Part shown: positions 1-7,916 of the stretch, piece by piece
Position numbering within the stretch: position 1 is the first letter of the stretch
Layout: the number at the start of each line of letters is the position of its first letter
Source: JBBRLG01 sp038231495
Lineage (GTDB): Bacteria; Planctomycetota; Planctomycetia; Gemmatales; Gemmataceae
Direction of reading: 5' to 3'
NCBI GenBank assembly: GCA_038231495.1
Contig: JBBRLG010000101.1
Coordinates: forward strand, 1-15,556
DNA length: 15,556 nt
Translations under genes and position numbers: made by a program
The notes under the pieces: generated by a model
Database searches by the model: none
Told to the model about the DNA's origin: nothing
The model's input: only the letters and a program-made list of their open reading frames with translations

Positions 1-3
1 CCG

Positions 4-22
4 CCCCCCTTCGTAAGGGGGG
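4..22. terminator. Perfect intergenic hairpin, possible terminator of the upstream gene
   Basis: The arms CCCCCCTT and AAGGGGGG pair perfectly over 8 bp around a CGT loop. No T-run follows, so this is not a textbook intrinsic terminator. It sits just before the heptosyltransferase gene and could end a gene that lies left of the window. Confidence 0.4.
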
Positions 23-58
23 GAGTGAACGGTTACGAACAGGGAAAGTGTTAGTGAC

Positions 59-1147
59 ATGAAAATCGCAATCGTGCTGCCCGGATGGATTGGTGACGCC
101 GTCATGGCGACCCCCGCCTTGCGCGCCCTGCGTTCGCACTACCGCGACGCGCACTTCATTGGCGTCCTGAAACCTTACGTCGCCGGGGTTCTTGAAGGCG
201 GCGACTGGTTCGACGAACAAATCTTCGCGGACAAGAGTTTCGGCCCGACCGGGGTGCGGGCGGTGGCGGAAGCCCTGCAACCGCGCCAGGTCGATCTGGC
301 GGTGGTCTTTCCGAACTCGTTCCGGTCGGCCCTGACGGTCTGGCTTGGCGGCTGCCGGCGGCGCGTCGGCTACGCCCGTTATGGTCGTTGGCCGCTTTTG
401 ACCGACGCCCTCCCACCCGTGCGCGACCTCCTTGGCCGCATCACGCCGCGGCCGATCATCGACGCCTACAACCGGCTTGCCGAACATTGCGATTGTCCCC
501 GGCCGTCCTACCGCATGGAGTTGTTCACGACGCGGGCTGACGAGCAGGCCGCCGACCGCGTTTGGCGCTCCGCCGGCTTGGACGCCTTTGCCGATGTTAT
601 TTGTCTGAATCCCGGGGCGGCTTTCGGTGCGGCCAAGCACTGGCCGACGCCTTACTTTGCGACGCTGGCCCATAACCTTGCCGAACAGCGCGGCTGCGGC
701 GTGCTTGTGCTGTGCGGCCCGGGGGAACGGGACGTTGCACGCCAGATCGCGCAACAGGCGGCACACCCCGCCGTTCACGCGCTGGCCGACCATACGACGC
801 CCGTTCGGTCGGCCGGGCCGGCGATTTCACTCGGTTTGACGAAAGCCTGCGTCCGCCGTTGCGACCTACTCGTGACCACCGACAGCGGCCCGCGCCATTT
901 CGCGGCCGCGTTCGAGCGACCGGTGGTAGCGTTGTTCGGCCCGACGCACATCGCCTGGACCGAGACCTACTACCCGGCGGAGGTGCGATTGCAGCAGCGC
1001 GTCGAGTGCGGTCCCTGCCAGCGGCGCGTCTGTCCGCAAGGCCACCACCGCTGCATGAACGAATTGCTACCCGCCGACGTGTTTACCGCTACGACGGAAT
1101 TGCTGCGCAGCACCAAGCGCCGCACGCTGCCGCTGAAAAGCGCCTGA
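59..1147 (+). CDS. waaF: Lipopolysaccharide heptosyltransferase (WaaF/RfaF type, GT9)
   Basis: This 362-residue protein has the length and layout of GT9 ADP-heptose:LPS heptosyltransferases, which add heptose to the inner core of lipid A on the cytoplasmic side of the inner membrane. The N-terminus has the glycine-rich acceptor-domain motif with Asp13 (GWIGDAVMATPAL), the position of the catalytic Asp in WaaC and WaaF. The donor half starts near residue 181 (LNPGAAFGAAKHWP), and TTDSGPRH near residues 273-280 is the ADP-sugar binding motif. A CGPC...CP...C cluster near the end is usual for the WaaF group. The ATG start has no clear Shine-Dalgarno sequence, but the motif begins at residue 2, so the start is secure. 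A WaaP-type kinase gene and a GT4 gene follow on the same strand, supporting a core-biosynthesis role. WaaF rather than WaaC or WaaQ is a best guess; the sugar and linkage cannot be read from sequence. Confidence 0.88.
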   Translation: MKIAIVLPGWIGDAVMATPALRALRSHYRDAHFIGVLKPYVAGVLEGGDWFDEQIFADKSFGPTGVRAVAEALQPRQVDLAVVFPNSFRSALTVWLGGCRRRVGYARYGRWPLLTDALPPVRDLLGRITPRPIIDAYNRLAEHCDCPRPSYRMELFTTRADEQAADRVWRSAGLDAFADVICLNPGAAFGAAKHWPTPYFATLAHNLAEQRGCGVLVLCGPGERDVARQIAQQAAHPAVHALADHTTPVRSAGPAISLGLTKACVRRCDLLVTTDSGPRHFAAAFERPVVALFGPTHIAWTETYYPAEVRLQQRVECGPCQRRVCPQGHHRCMNELLPADVFTATTELLRSTKRRTLPLKSA

Positions 1148-1218
1148 CCCCGCGTCGCCGCGCCTCCCCTCGCAAACTTTGCCACAGCCGGACACGACGC
1201 GAAAGAGAGGACAACCCG

Positions 1219-3885
1219 ATGACCGTGTTCCAAATCCTCCTGGTAATCGTTGCCGTCGCAAGCTCCCTCCTTTTCCTCGTCCTCGGCCTTCTCCGCACGC
1301 CCCGGCAGGCGCGGTGGCGCGGCCGCGGCTTTGTCGAAGTCCACCCGCGCTACCGCACCTTGTTGCGCGAACACCAACTGACGGATGTGGACCATTTCCT
1401 GTCCCTTTCAGGCGTTATTGTCAGCGGCCACCCGGACCGCCACGTCTCCCGGCTGCAATTAACCGACGACTGCCGGCCCTTCACCGCCTACCTCAAACGC
1501 GAGCAGCGCGTGTCGTGGAAGGTGCGCCTCACGAGCGCCCTGGCCGGCTTCGGCCTGGTGTCGCGGTCGGTGCGCGAGGCGCGCATCCTCCAGGCACTGC
1601 AACGCGAGGCCATCGGCTGCCCGGAATGGCTCGCCGTCGGCGAGGACGGTCACGGGCGGGCCTTCCTCCTGGTCCGCGCTATTGAGAACGCGGTCGATCT
1701 TGGTTCCTACCTGCGCGGGCAGCTTACGGTCGGCCACCGCTGTGGCGTGGCCCGCGCGTTGGGCATGGCCGTCGCCCGCATCCACGAGGCGGGGCTGATG
1801 CACCCGGACCTCTATGCCAAGCACATCCTCGTCACCCCGGACGACGGCCGCATTCATTTCCTCGACTGGCAGCGCTCACAGCGCCACCGGCTGGTGTCCT
1901 GGCGGCGGCGCTGTCGGGACCTGGCCGCGCTGCACGCCACCGTCGCCGACGAGGTTGCGTCGCCGCGCGAACGGCTGGTGTGTTTGCTCGCGTACCTGCG
2001 CGGCGAGCCGGTGGAAGGGACGACGCCGGCTGCCTTAAGTGCCTCGACCGTGCAGGCGGCGCGGGCGGCGGTGGAGGTCGTGGCTCGGCGGCTGCTCGGC
2101 CGCCGCCACATCCGCGAAAAACGGCAGCCCGCGCTGGAAGCCGCGGCGCAGGAGTGGATCAAGATCGACGGCGAGGCGCTGTGTGTGACCTCGGCGTTTC
2201 GCGACAGTTGGCCGGGCGGCACCCCGGACTGGCTGGCCCTGGACCGCCAGCCGCTTGGGGCCGGCAACCAACTCACCCGCCGCTGGCTGGCGTTGTCGCC
2301 CGAGCACCGGACATTGCTCGTCCGCCGGCGGTCGCGCCGGCCGCTGGCCGCGCTTTGGGCCTGGGTCCGACGCCGGCCCCTCGCGTCACCCGAACAGCGC
2401 CACGCCGCGCTTTTGTTCCGGCTGCAACGCCACGCCGTGCCCGCGCCGCGCGTGCTGGCGATGGGCCAACGCTCCGGATTTCTGGGCCGGCAAGATTCCT
2501 TCTTGTTGACCGAACCGGCCGGCGACACCGTGCCGTTGGACGTGTGGCTGAGCCGACAATTGCCGACAAACGGGAGCCAAAACGAGGCCATGCGCCGCTG
2601 GCGGTTGTTGCACGACGCCGGCGCGATGCTGCACCGCATGCACGACGCGAGTTGTTTTCTCGACCGGCCGGGTGACGCCTTCCCCCTGGCCGTCCGCCAC
2701 GCGCAAGACGAAATGCCCCGCATCGTCCTGGCCAGTCCGGAAGGCGTGTGCCTGCGTCGGCAAAGCCTGCCGGAAATGGAACAGCGCGACCTGGCGCGCG
2801 TCCGGGACGCTTTGCTCGCGTCCGGCTGTGACGGCCTTGACCTGGACCGTTTCGAGGCCGGCTACACGGCCACGGCGACCCTGGAGGAAGCCGCGCCGAC
2901 CGCCGCTATCCTGGCACGCAGGCAAAATGGGACTGGTGTCCCGGTCGTCGTGCCGCTGCCGCCGACCGTGTTCGCCGCGTCGCCGGCAACCGAAACCCGG
3001 TCCCTGTGGCACCGGCTGTGGCGCGGCGCTCGTTGCGTACTGAACCGGCCGGACTGGCCGGGTTTCGTCGGCGCGGACTGGGCCGACCGCGTCATGGACG
3101 CGACCGTCACCGACCGTTTTCACGAAAAGCAGGGACGCTCGACCGGGCGCTGGATTTTGGAAAAGCCGGACGCCAGCGGCGGCCCGCCGCGCCGCCTCGC
3201 CGTTTATCTGAAACGGCACCACGAATTGCCGTGGTGGCACGGCCTGGGTGCTTTGTTGTGGCCGCGGGGCCAATGGTCGCCGGCGATGCAGGAGTGCCGG
3301 CACCTGGAATGGGCCAGGCAACAGGGCGTTCCCGTGCCCGAAGTGGTCGCCGCCGCCGAGTTCATCGGGCCGTGGGGCCGGCTGCGCAGTTGCCTGGCGG
3401 TCGAAGAACTGACCGACATGCTTCCCCTCCATGAAGCCGTGCCGCTGGCCGCGGCCCGCCTCGACCCGGCAACCTTCCGCCTCTGGAAAAAGACGCTCGT
3501 CGCCGAGATGGCCCGCCTCGCGCGCATGTTGCACGACCGGCGTTGCTTTCACAAAGACCTGTACCTGTGCCATTTCTACATCGCCAAGGAGGACACGACG
3601 GCGCTGCAAACGTGGCGCGGCCGCGTGTTCCTGATTGACCTCCACCGCATGACTTACCACCGGTGGACGTGGTGGCTGTGGCAGGTCAAGGACCTCGCCC
3701 AGTTGCTCTACTCCTCCGAAGTTACCGGCGTGGACGTGCGCGACCGGCTGGCGTTCTGGCGCGAATACCGGGAAATGGGCACCAGCCCGCGGGTCGATCT
3801 GTTTTTGCGGCGTTGGGTACTCTTCAAATGGCGACGGTATCGCAACCACAATCTGCGGCGGAAAAAACACTGGCAGATTTCGTGA
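1219..3885 (+). CDS. Three-module WaaP/Kdo-type lipopolysaccharide kinase, middle module degenerate
   Basis: This 888-residue protein starts at an ATG preceded by GAGAGG. The frame stays open far upstream, but only because it runs through the heptosyltransferase gene in another frame. A hydrophobic segment (residues 2-25) anchors the N-terminus. Module A (about 50-260) has Lys93 in a YLKRE strand, a catalytic loop HPDLYAKH (His195, Asp197) and metal-binding Asp216 in FLDWQ. Module C (about 610-870) has Lys665 in YLKRH, HKDLYLCHF (His778, Asp780) and Asp807 in IDLHR, which is the RfaP/WaaP signature. Module B (about 345-520) shows the same fold pattern, but Lys is replaced by Arg369 in LVRRR and the loop reads CFLDRP (Cys479-Pro484) in place of CFHKDL, so it is probably a pseudokinase. 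WaaP-family enzymes phosphorylate core heptose or Kdo. Usual members have about 250-300 residues, so this is a fusion. Substrates are unknown. It lies 71 bases after the heptosyltransferase gene, probably in the same operon. Confidence 0.8.
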   Translation: MTVFQILLVIVAVASSLLFLVLGLLRTPRQARWRGRGFVEVHPRYRTLLREHQLTDVDHFLSLSGVIVSGHPDRHVSRLQLTDDCRPFTAYLKREQRVSWKVRLTSALAGFGLVSRSVREARILQALQREAIGCPEWLAVGEDGHGRAFLLVRAIENAVDLGSYLRGQLTVGHRCGVARALGMAVARIHEAGLMHPDLYAKHILVTPDDGRIHFLDWQRSQRHRLVSWRRRCRDLAALHATVADEVASPRERLVCLLAYLRGEPVEGTTPAALSASTVQAARAAVEVVARRLLGRRHIREKRQPALEAAAQEWIKIDGEALCVTSAFRDSWPGGTPDWLALDRQPLGAGNQLTRRWLALSPEHRTLLVRRRSRRPLAALWAWVRRRPLASPEQRHAALLFRLQRHAVPAPRVLAMGQRSGFLGRQDSFLLTEPAGDTVPLDVWLSRQLPTNGSQNEAMRRWRLLHDAGAMLHRMHDASCFLDRPGDAFPLAVRHAQDEMPRIVLASPEGVCLRRQSLPEMEQRDLARVRDALLASGCDGLDLDRFEAGYTATATLEEAAPTAAILARRQNGTGVPVVVPLPPTVFAASPATETRSLWHRLWRGARCVLNRPDWPGFVGADWADRVMDATVTDRFHEKQGRSTGRWILEKPDASGGPPRRLAVYLKRHHELPWWHGLGALLWPRGQWSPAMQECRHLEWARQQGVPVPEVVAAAEFIGPWGRLRSCLAVEELTDMLPLHEAVPLAAARLDPATFRLWKKTLVAEMARLARMLHDRRCFHKDLYLCHFYIAKEDTTALQTWRGRVFLIDLHRMTYHRWTWWLWQVKDLAQLLYSSEVTGVDVRDRLAFWREYREMGTSPRVDLFLRRWVLFKWRRYRNHNLRRKKHWQIS

Positions 3886-3947
3886 TGGGGAGGGGGTTCG
3901 ACACTCGACATAGTAAGGGGTCGGTTTAACCCGATTAAAACAGCTTT

Positions 3948-3973
3948 GCGGCCGGTCCGATTCGACCGGCTGC
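3948..3973. repeat. Intergenic hairpin between kinase and glycosyltransferase genes
   Basis: The arms GCGGCCGGTC (3948-3957) and GACCGGCTGC (3964-3973) pair over 10 bp with one G-U pair around a 6-base loop. The element lies in the 145-base gap after the kinase gene. It may be a weak terminator or an RNA processing signal; there is no T-run. I see no convincing promoter in this gap. Confidence 0.4.
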
Positions 3974-4030
3974 CGGGGCCGTGCGGACAGGGTGGTGGGC
4001 CGTTTGAGCGGACCAAGAGGCGTTAGGGCG

Positions 4031-5200
4031 ATGAACATCGCGTTCTGTTACGAAAGTGTTCTCCCGGCTCGCGGCGGTTGCGCCACCGAGATCGCCAACC
4101 TCGCGCGCCGCCTGGTCGCCGACGGTCACGAAATCCACGTCTACGCCTGTCGTTGGGACAAGGACGCGCTGCCCCCCAGCACGCATTACCACCCCGTTCA
4201 CTTGCCGCCGTGCCCGCGCTTCTTGCGGCCCTGGAGCTTCGGCGCCGCCTGCCTGCGCGCCCTCAAGCACGCCGACCACCACGTCACGATGGGCTTCGAC
4301 AAGACCTGGGGCCTCGACGTGCTGTATCCCCAGGGCGGCCTCTACGTCGCCAATGCCGTTCACAACTTGCTCAAGTACAGCAGCCCCCTGAAGCGCGGCC
4401 TGGTGCGGGCACTGAAGTATGTGGACCCGGCCCACCTGTCCTTTTGCCTCCTGGAGCGCCGCCAGTATTTGGGCCAAAAGCGATCCCTTATTATTGCCAT
4501 CAGCGAAATGGTGCGCGACCACTTCCAGCATTATTACGGCATCGCGTCCACCGACCTGCGCCTGGTGCGGATCGCGGCGGACCAGAACAAGTTCGACGAA
4601 CACGACCGCCCGCGCCGCCGGTTGGAATGGCGCGGGCAGTGGGGCATTGGCCCGGAGGAAACCGTCGCCCTGTTCGTCGGCATGAACTACCGCCTCAAGG
4701 GTTTGGAGCCTTTGTTGCATGCCGTCAAACTGTTGCCTCCGGAGCGGCCGTTTCGGCTGTTGGTGGCCGGCAGCGGCCGCACCGCCGATTTTGAGGAACA
4801 GGCGCGTCGGCTGGGCGTCGCCGAGCGCGTGCGCTTCGTCGGCTACCGCGAGGACATCGTAAACTGCTACTTCGCCTCGGATTTTCTGGTGCATCCGACG
4901 TTTTACGACCCCTGTTCGCACGTCGTCCTGGAAGCGATGACGTGCGGCCTGCCGGTCATCACGACGCGCTACAACGGGGCCAGCGAATTGCTGCACCCGC
5001 CGCGCGAAGGCTTCGTCATCGCCGACCCGCACGACCACAAGCACCTGGCCTGGTGCCTGACCCAATTCCTCGATTCAGGTCGGCGCTCGATCTGCGCCCA
5101 GGCGGCCCGTCGCATTTCGGCGCAATGGACCTTCGAGCATCATTACCGGCAACTCCTCGCCGTGTTCAACGAGGCCGTGGCGCGCAAACAGGCTGCGTGA
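4031..5200 (+). CDS. Family 4 glycosyltransferase, WaaG-like
   Basis: This is a 389-residue GT-B glycosyltransferase from the ATG at 4031. AGAGG lies about 10 bases upstream, and the protein then reads MNIAFCYESVLPARGGCATE, the normal GT4 N-terminus. An earlier in-frame ATG at 3992 would add 13 residues with no domain and is less likely. The C-terminal donor domain begins near residue 215 (ALFVGMNYRLKG) and holds the GT4 motif in the form DPCSHVVLEAMTCG (Asp293-x7-Glu301), with Asp in place of the usual first Glu. TTRYNGASE follows. Length and arrangement fit WaaG (about 374 residues), which adds the first outer-core hexose to heptose. Clustering with WaaF-like and WaaP-like genes supports a lipooligosaccharide-core role. 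Donor and acceptor sugars cannot be decided, and other GT4 roles remain possible. Confidence 0.82.
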   Translation: MNIAFCYESVLPARGGCATEIANLARRLVADGHEIHVYACRWDKDALPPSTHYHPVHLPPCPRFLRPWSFGAACLRALKHADHHVTMGFDKTWGLDVLYPQGGLYVANAVHNLLKYSSPLKRGLVRALKYVDPAHLSFCLLERRQYLGQKRSLIIAISEMVRDHFQHYYGIASTDLRLVRIAADQNKFDEHDRPRRRLEWRGQWGIGPEETVALFVGMNYRLKGLEPLLHAVKLLPPERPFRLLVAGSGRTADFEEQARRLGVAERVRFVGYREDIVNCYFASDFLVHPTFYDPCSHVVLEAMTCGLPVITTRYNGASELLHPPREGFVIADPHDHKHLAWCLTQFLDSGRRSICAQAARRISAQWTFEHHYRQLLAVFNEAVARKQAA

Positions 5201-5211
5201 CCGGTCGCCGT

Positions 5212-5239
5212 TTCACAACCCCTCCACATCGCGTATCAT
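5212..5239 (+). promoter_or_regulatory. Candidate sigma-70 promoter for the PlsY-DUF4149 gene
   Basis: TTCACA (5212-5217) and TATCAT (5234-5239) each match their consensus at 5 of 6 positions, with a 16-base spacer. They lie in the 106-base gap between the glycosyltransferase and PlsY genes. If used, the 5' leader would be about 60 bases. This is a sequence match only. Confidence 0.35.
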
Positions 5240-5306
5240 GAGCGGAAGAGTCGTCCGCCCCCACCCCCGCCCTTGCCGCTGACCCAACGGCGTTTCGCTT
5301 CCTGCC

Positions 5307-6611
5307 ATGAGTTCCCTCACCTGGCTTTTCGTCACCGTGGTGGTGTCTTACGTCGTCGGCGCGATGCCGTTCGGCTACGTCGTGGCCCGGATGCGCGGCG
5401 TGGACATCTTCACCGTCGGTAGCGGCAATATCGGCGCAACAAACGTCGGCCGGATGCTCGGTCGCAAGTACGGCACCCTCGTTTTTCTCCTCGATTTCGC
5501 CAAGGGGGCGCTGCCCGTTCTGCTGGCAGAGCGGTTGTCCATCATCAGCGTTGAGACGCCGGCCGAGTGGCTCGGCGTGGCTGCGGGCATGGCGGCGTTT
5601 CTCGGACATTTGTTCCCAATATATCTCGGTTTCCGCGGCGGTAAGGGAGTCGCCACGGGAGCCGGCATCGTTGCGGTCCTGGTGCCGGGGGCGGCTCTCG
5701 CGGCAGCGGTGGCCTGGCTGGCCGTGGTCACGAGCAGCCGTTACGTTTCCGTCGCCTCGGTCGTCGCGGCCGTCGTCCTGGCCGCGTTTCACGTCCTTAT
5801 TACCAACCAACCGTGGTCCGGGCCGCAACTCGTCGTCACGCTCTTCGTCACCGTCGCAGCTCTGCTGGTCGTCGTCCGCCACCGGACTAACCTGCGGCGC
5901 TTGTGGTCGGGTAGTGAAAGTCGCCTCAAGGAGAGTGCCACCATGTTCCTCGTCAGCAAGGTCGTTCACGTTTTGGCCCTGGGTTTGTGGTTCGGAACGG
6001 TCGTGTTCTTCACCCTGGCCGGGGGGCTGATGATCGACGCCTTTACGAAAGAGGCTGCCAAAGAGGACCGGCCCCTGTGGTTTCCGGTCCCGGAGGCCAT
6101 GAAGAAGGAACCGCCGAGCGTGAAGTTTCCCAACCCGTTGCGCCAGGAGCAAGGGTCGCGGGCCTTCGGTGTCGCCGTGTCCCCACTGTTTCCGTGGTAT
6201 TACGGCATCCAGGGGACGTGCGCTCTGCTTTGCACTTTGACCGCCGTGGGTTGGTGGTTGTCGGGTGCCAGGGGTTGGCTCATTCGTACGCGCGGGGTAC
6301 TCTTGATCCTTGCGCTCGTGACCGTGGCAATCGGCTGGTGGATGGAAGGCGTGGTTAGTGCCAAGCGGATTCCGCGCAACGAACTGACGGACAAGGTAAT
6401 CCTCCAGGCGGCTCCCGCTGCGCAAGAGGTCGCCGACGCGGAGCGGGCGCGGGCCGACTTCGGCATGTGGCACGGGTTTAGTCTGGTTCAAAATTTTACG
6501 ACGTTGCTGCTGGTCACGGGGGCAATGGCCCTGGCGGCGCAGTTGCCCGTCGGCAAAACAGTCAGTCATGGAGAGGTCACTGAGAAGGAGAAAGAGTTAG
6601 TCGCAGGGTAG
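5307..6611 (+). CDS. plsY: PlsY acyl-phosphate glycerol-3-phosphate acyltransferase fused to a DUF4149/TMEM205-like domain
   Basis: Residues 1-207 are a complete PlsY: a multi-span membrane enzyme that transfers an acyl group from acyl-phosphate to glycerol-3-phosphate, the first step of phospholipid synthesis. Its three motifs are all present: SGNIGATN (39-46), GHLFPIYLGFRGGKG (100-114) and HRTNLRRLWSGSE (192-204). PlsY is normally about 200 residues and stops here, but this frame runs on without a stop. From Met213 it enters a second membrane domain (VSKVVHVLALGLWFGTVVFF) of the DUF4149/TMEM205 type, with several hydrophobic segments to about residue 418. That domain has no firmly known function. 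An internal ATG at 5943 has a good ribosome site, so the second domain might also be made alone. The ATG at 5307 lacks a Shine-Dalgarno sequence, but the protein begins with the expected first membrane span. PlsY identity is strong; the DUF4149 assignment is by pattern. Confidence 0.88.
   Translation: MSSLTWLFVTVVVSYVVGAMPFGYVVARMRGVDIFTVGSGNIGATNVGRMLGRKYGTLVFLLDFAKGALPVLLAERLSIISVETPAEWLGVAAGMAAFLGHLFPIYLGFRGGKGVATGAGIVAVLVPGAALAAAVAWLAVVTSSRYVSVASVVAAVVLAAFHVLITNQPWSGPQLVVTLFVTVAALLVVVRHRTNLRRLWSGSESRLKESATMFLVSKVVHVLALGLWFGTVVFFTLAGGLMIDAFTKEAAKEDRPLWFPVPEAMKKEPPSVKFPNPLRQEQGSRAFGVAVSPLFPWYYGIQGTCALLCTLTAVGWWLSGARGWLIRTRGVLLILALVTVAIGWWMEGVVSAKRIPRNELTDKVILQAAPAAQEVADAERARADFGMWHGFSLVQNFTTLLLVTGAMALAAQLPVGKTVSHGEVTEKEKELVAG
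5928..5945 (+). promoter_or_regulatory. Internal ribosome-binding site and ATG inside the PlsY fusion gene
   Basis: AAGGAGAG (5928-5935) lies 7 bases before an in-frame ATG at 5943, exactly at the junction between the PlsY and DUF4149 domains. This is one of the better Shine-Dalgarno sequences in the window. It may be the remnant of a once separate gene or may still make a shorter DUF4149 protein of 222 residues. Confidence 0.5.
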
Positions 6612-6625
6612 GGGCCTATCCCGAA

Positions 6626-6672
6626 TTGCCGCTTGCGGCGTTGCAGGAAGCTTGCAAAGCCGCAAGCGGCAA
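6626..6672. terminator. Bidirectional hairpin between convergent genes
   Basis: TTGCCGCTTGCGGC (6626-6639) and GCCGCAAGCGGCAA (6659-6672) are perfect 14-bp inverted arms. Inside them TTGCA and TGCAA add 5 bp around a 7-base loop. The hairpin fills the 66-base gap between the stop of the PlsY fusion and the stop of the agmatine deiminase gene, so it most likely ends transcription from both sides. It lacks long T-runs. The GCCGCAAGCGGC core recurs near the right end of the window. Confidence 0.7.
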
Positions 6673-6677
6673 ATACC

Positions 6678-7736
6678 TCACGCTGGCTCCTGCTGCGTTA
6701 GACAGTGCAACGTCCCCAGCCCCCACACCAGATCGACGGCATGAACCCCGATCACCTTCCGGCCCGGAAATAACTCCGCCAGGATTCCCAGCGCCCGGCG
6801 GTCATGAGCATCATTAAAAGTCGGCACCAGCACGCTGTCGTTGGCGATGTAGAAGTTCGCATAACTCGCCGGCAACCGCTGACCCCGGAACGTGACCGGC
6901 GACGGCATCGGCAGTGCGACGACCTCCAACGTCCCGCCGTCCAGGTCAGTCATACCGCGCAGGCGCTCGAAATTTTCCTGCAACGGCTCATAGTTTTCAT
7001 CGTGGGGATCGCTTTCCACGACGGCGACAACCGTGCGCGGGTCGACAAAGCGCGCGAGGTCATCGACGTGGCCGTGCGTGTCGTCGCCGGCAATACCGCG
7101 GTTGAGCCACAGCACCTTGCGGACGCCAAGGTAAGCGGCTAACACCGTTTCGAGATCGGCTTTCGTCAAATTCGGGTTGCGCGCCTGGACGCTGCTCAAC
7201 AAGCACTCCTCCGTCGTGAGCAACAACCCCTGACCGTTTACGTCGATGCTGCCGCCTTCGAGGACGACACGCCAGCCGTCCCAGTTCGGTTGCCAGGCCG
7301 GCAAGTTCAGACGGGCCGCGAGTTGCGCGGGTACGGCGTCGTCCAGGTGCCAGTTGGCGTACTTGGCCCAGCCGTTGAAATGCCAATCGGTGACGGCTTT
7401 CTCGCCCCGATCGTTGCGGACGAAAAGGGGGCAGTAGTCGCGCGTCCAGACGCGGTCCGTGGGGCAGTGGACAAACTCGATTCGCCCCCAATCCAACGGC
7501 ACTTTCCTTAAATAACCGCGCGCCCGCCGTTCCGCCGTCGGGTCGTTGACGAGGATGCGCACTGGTTCCGATTGGTGAAGGTGCCGGACGATCTCGGTAT
7601 ACACCCAGGGAATGGCGGCGAACTTGCCCGGCCAGTCGTCGCGCTGGTGCGGCCACGCGATCCAGGTCGCGGCGTGCGGCTCCCACTCGGCGGGCAGGCG
7701 ATAACCGGCTTGGGCGGGCGTCGTCGGCGTTATCAT
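6678..7736 (-). CDS. aguA: Agmatine deiminase (porphyromonas-type peptidyl-arginine deiminase family)
   Basis: This 352-residue enzyme hydrolyses agmatine to N-carbamoylputrescine and ammonia, a step in making putrescine from arginine. The family signature is complete: PAEWEPHAATWIAWPH near the N-terminus, WTRDYCP (Asp100), EGGSIDVNG (Glu160), a GDDTHGHVDD block with His221, and the catalytic cysteine Cys345 in GLGTLHCLTQQEP at the C-terminus. I chose the ATG at 7736 because the conserved domain begins just after it. An in-frame start at 7829 would add 31 residues with no domain character. No Shine-Dalgarno sequence is visible. The usual partner, N-carbamoylputrescine amidohydrolase (AguB), is not in the window. 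The gene diverges from the YheT-like hydrolase and converges on the PlsY fusion across a shared hairpin. A relaxed peptidyl-arginine deiminase activity is less likely given the length. Confidence 0.88.
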   Translation of the reverse strand: MITPTTPAQAGYRLPAEWEPHAATWIAWPHQRDDWPGKFAAIPWVYTEIVRHLHQSEPVRILVNDPTAERRARGYLRKVPLDWGRIEFVHCPTDRVWTRDYCPLFVRNDRGEKAVTDWHFNGWAKYANWHLDDAVPAQLAARLNLPAWQPNWDGWRVVLEGGSIDVNGQGLLLTTEECLLSSVQARNPNLTKADLETVLAAYLGVRKVLWLNRGIAGDDTHGHVDDLARFVDPRTVVAVVESDPHDENYEPLQENFERLRGMTDLDGGTLEVVALPMPSPVTFRGQRLPASYANFYIANDSVLVPTFNDAHDRRALGILAELFPGRKVIGVHAVDLVWGLGTLHCLTQQEPA

Positions 7737-7916
7737 CGGCAAATGAGGGACTGGAGGGCAGGGCGGGTGGCGGAAAACGACACGATTGCGGGTTCGCGCC
7801 GCGGCCCGGTTACGATACCATGAAAGCACCCCTTAACCTAGGAAGCGGCGCGAACAACAACTACCGTGCAACCTCAATACCCGTGGTCTGTACCCAGAAA
7901 AAGGTCGCGGATTGAC

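Noticed and set aside
712..1218. Extended N-terminus of the triple kinase from 712
   Set aside because: This stretch is the heptosyltransferase gene read in another frame; the ATG at 1219 has a ribosome site and starts a membrane segment.
2386..4038. Long open frame of 550 codons on the - strand opposite the kinase gene
   Set aside because: It is a GC-rich antisense shadow with no recognisable motif; the + strand encodes clear kinase modules.
3935..5065. Open frame of 376 codons on the - strand opposite the glycosyltransferase
   Set aside because: Antisense shadow of a gene with clear GT4 motifs.
5166..6569. Open frame of 467 codons on the - strand opposite the PlsY fusion
   Set aside because: Antisense shadow, rich in polar low-complexity sequence; the + strand has all PlsY motifs.
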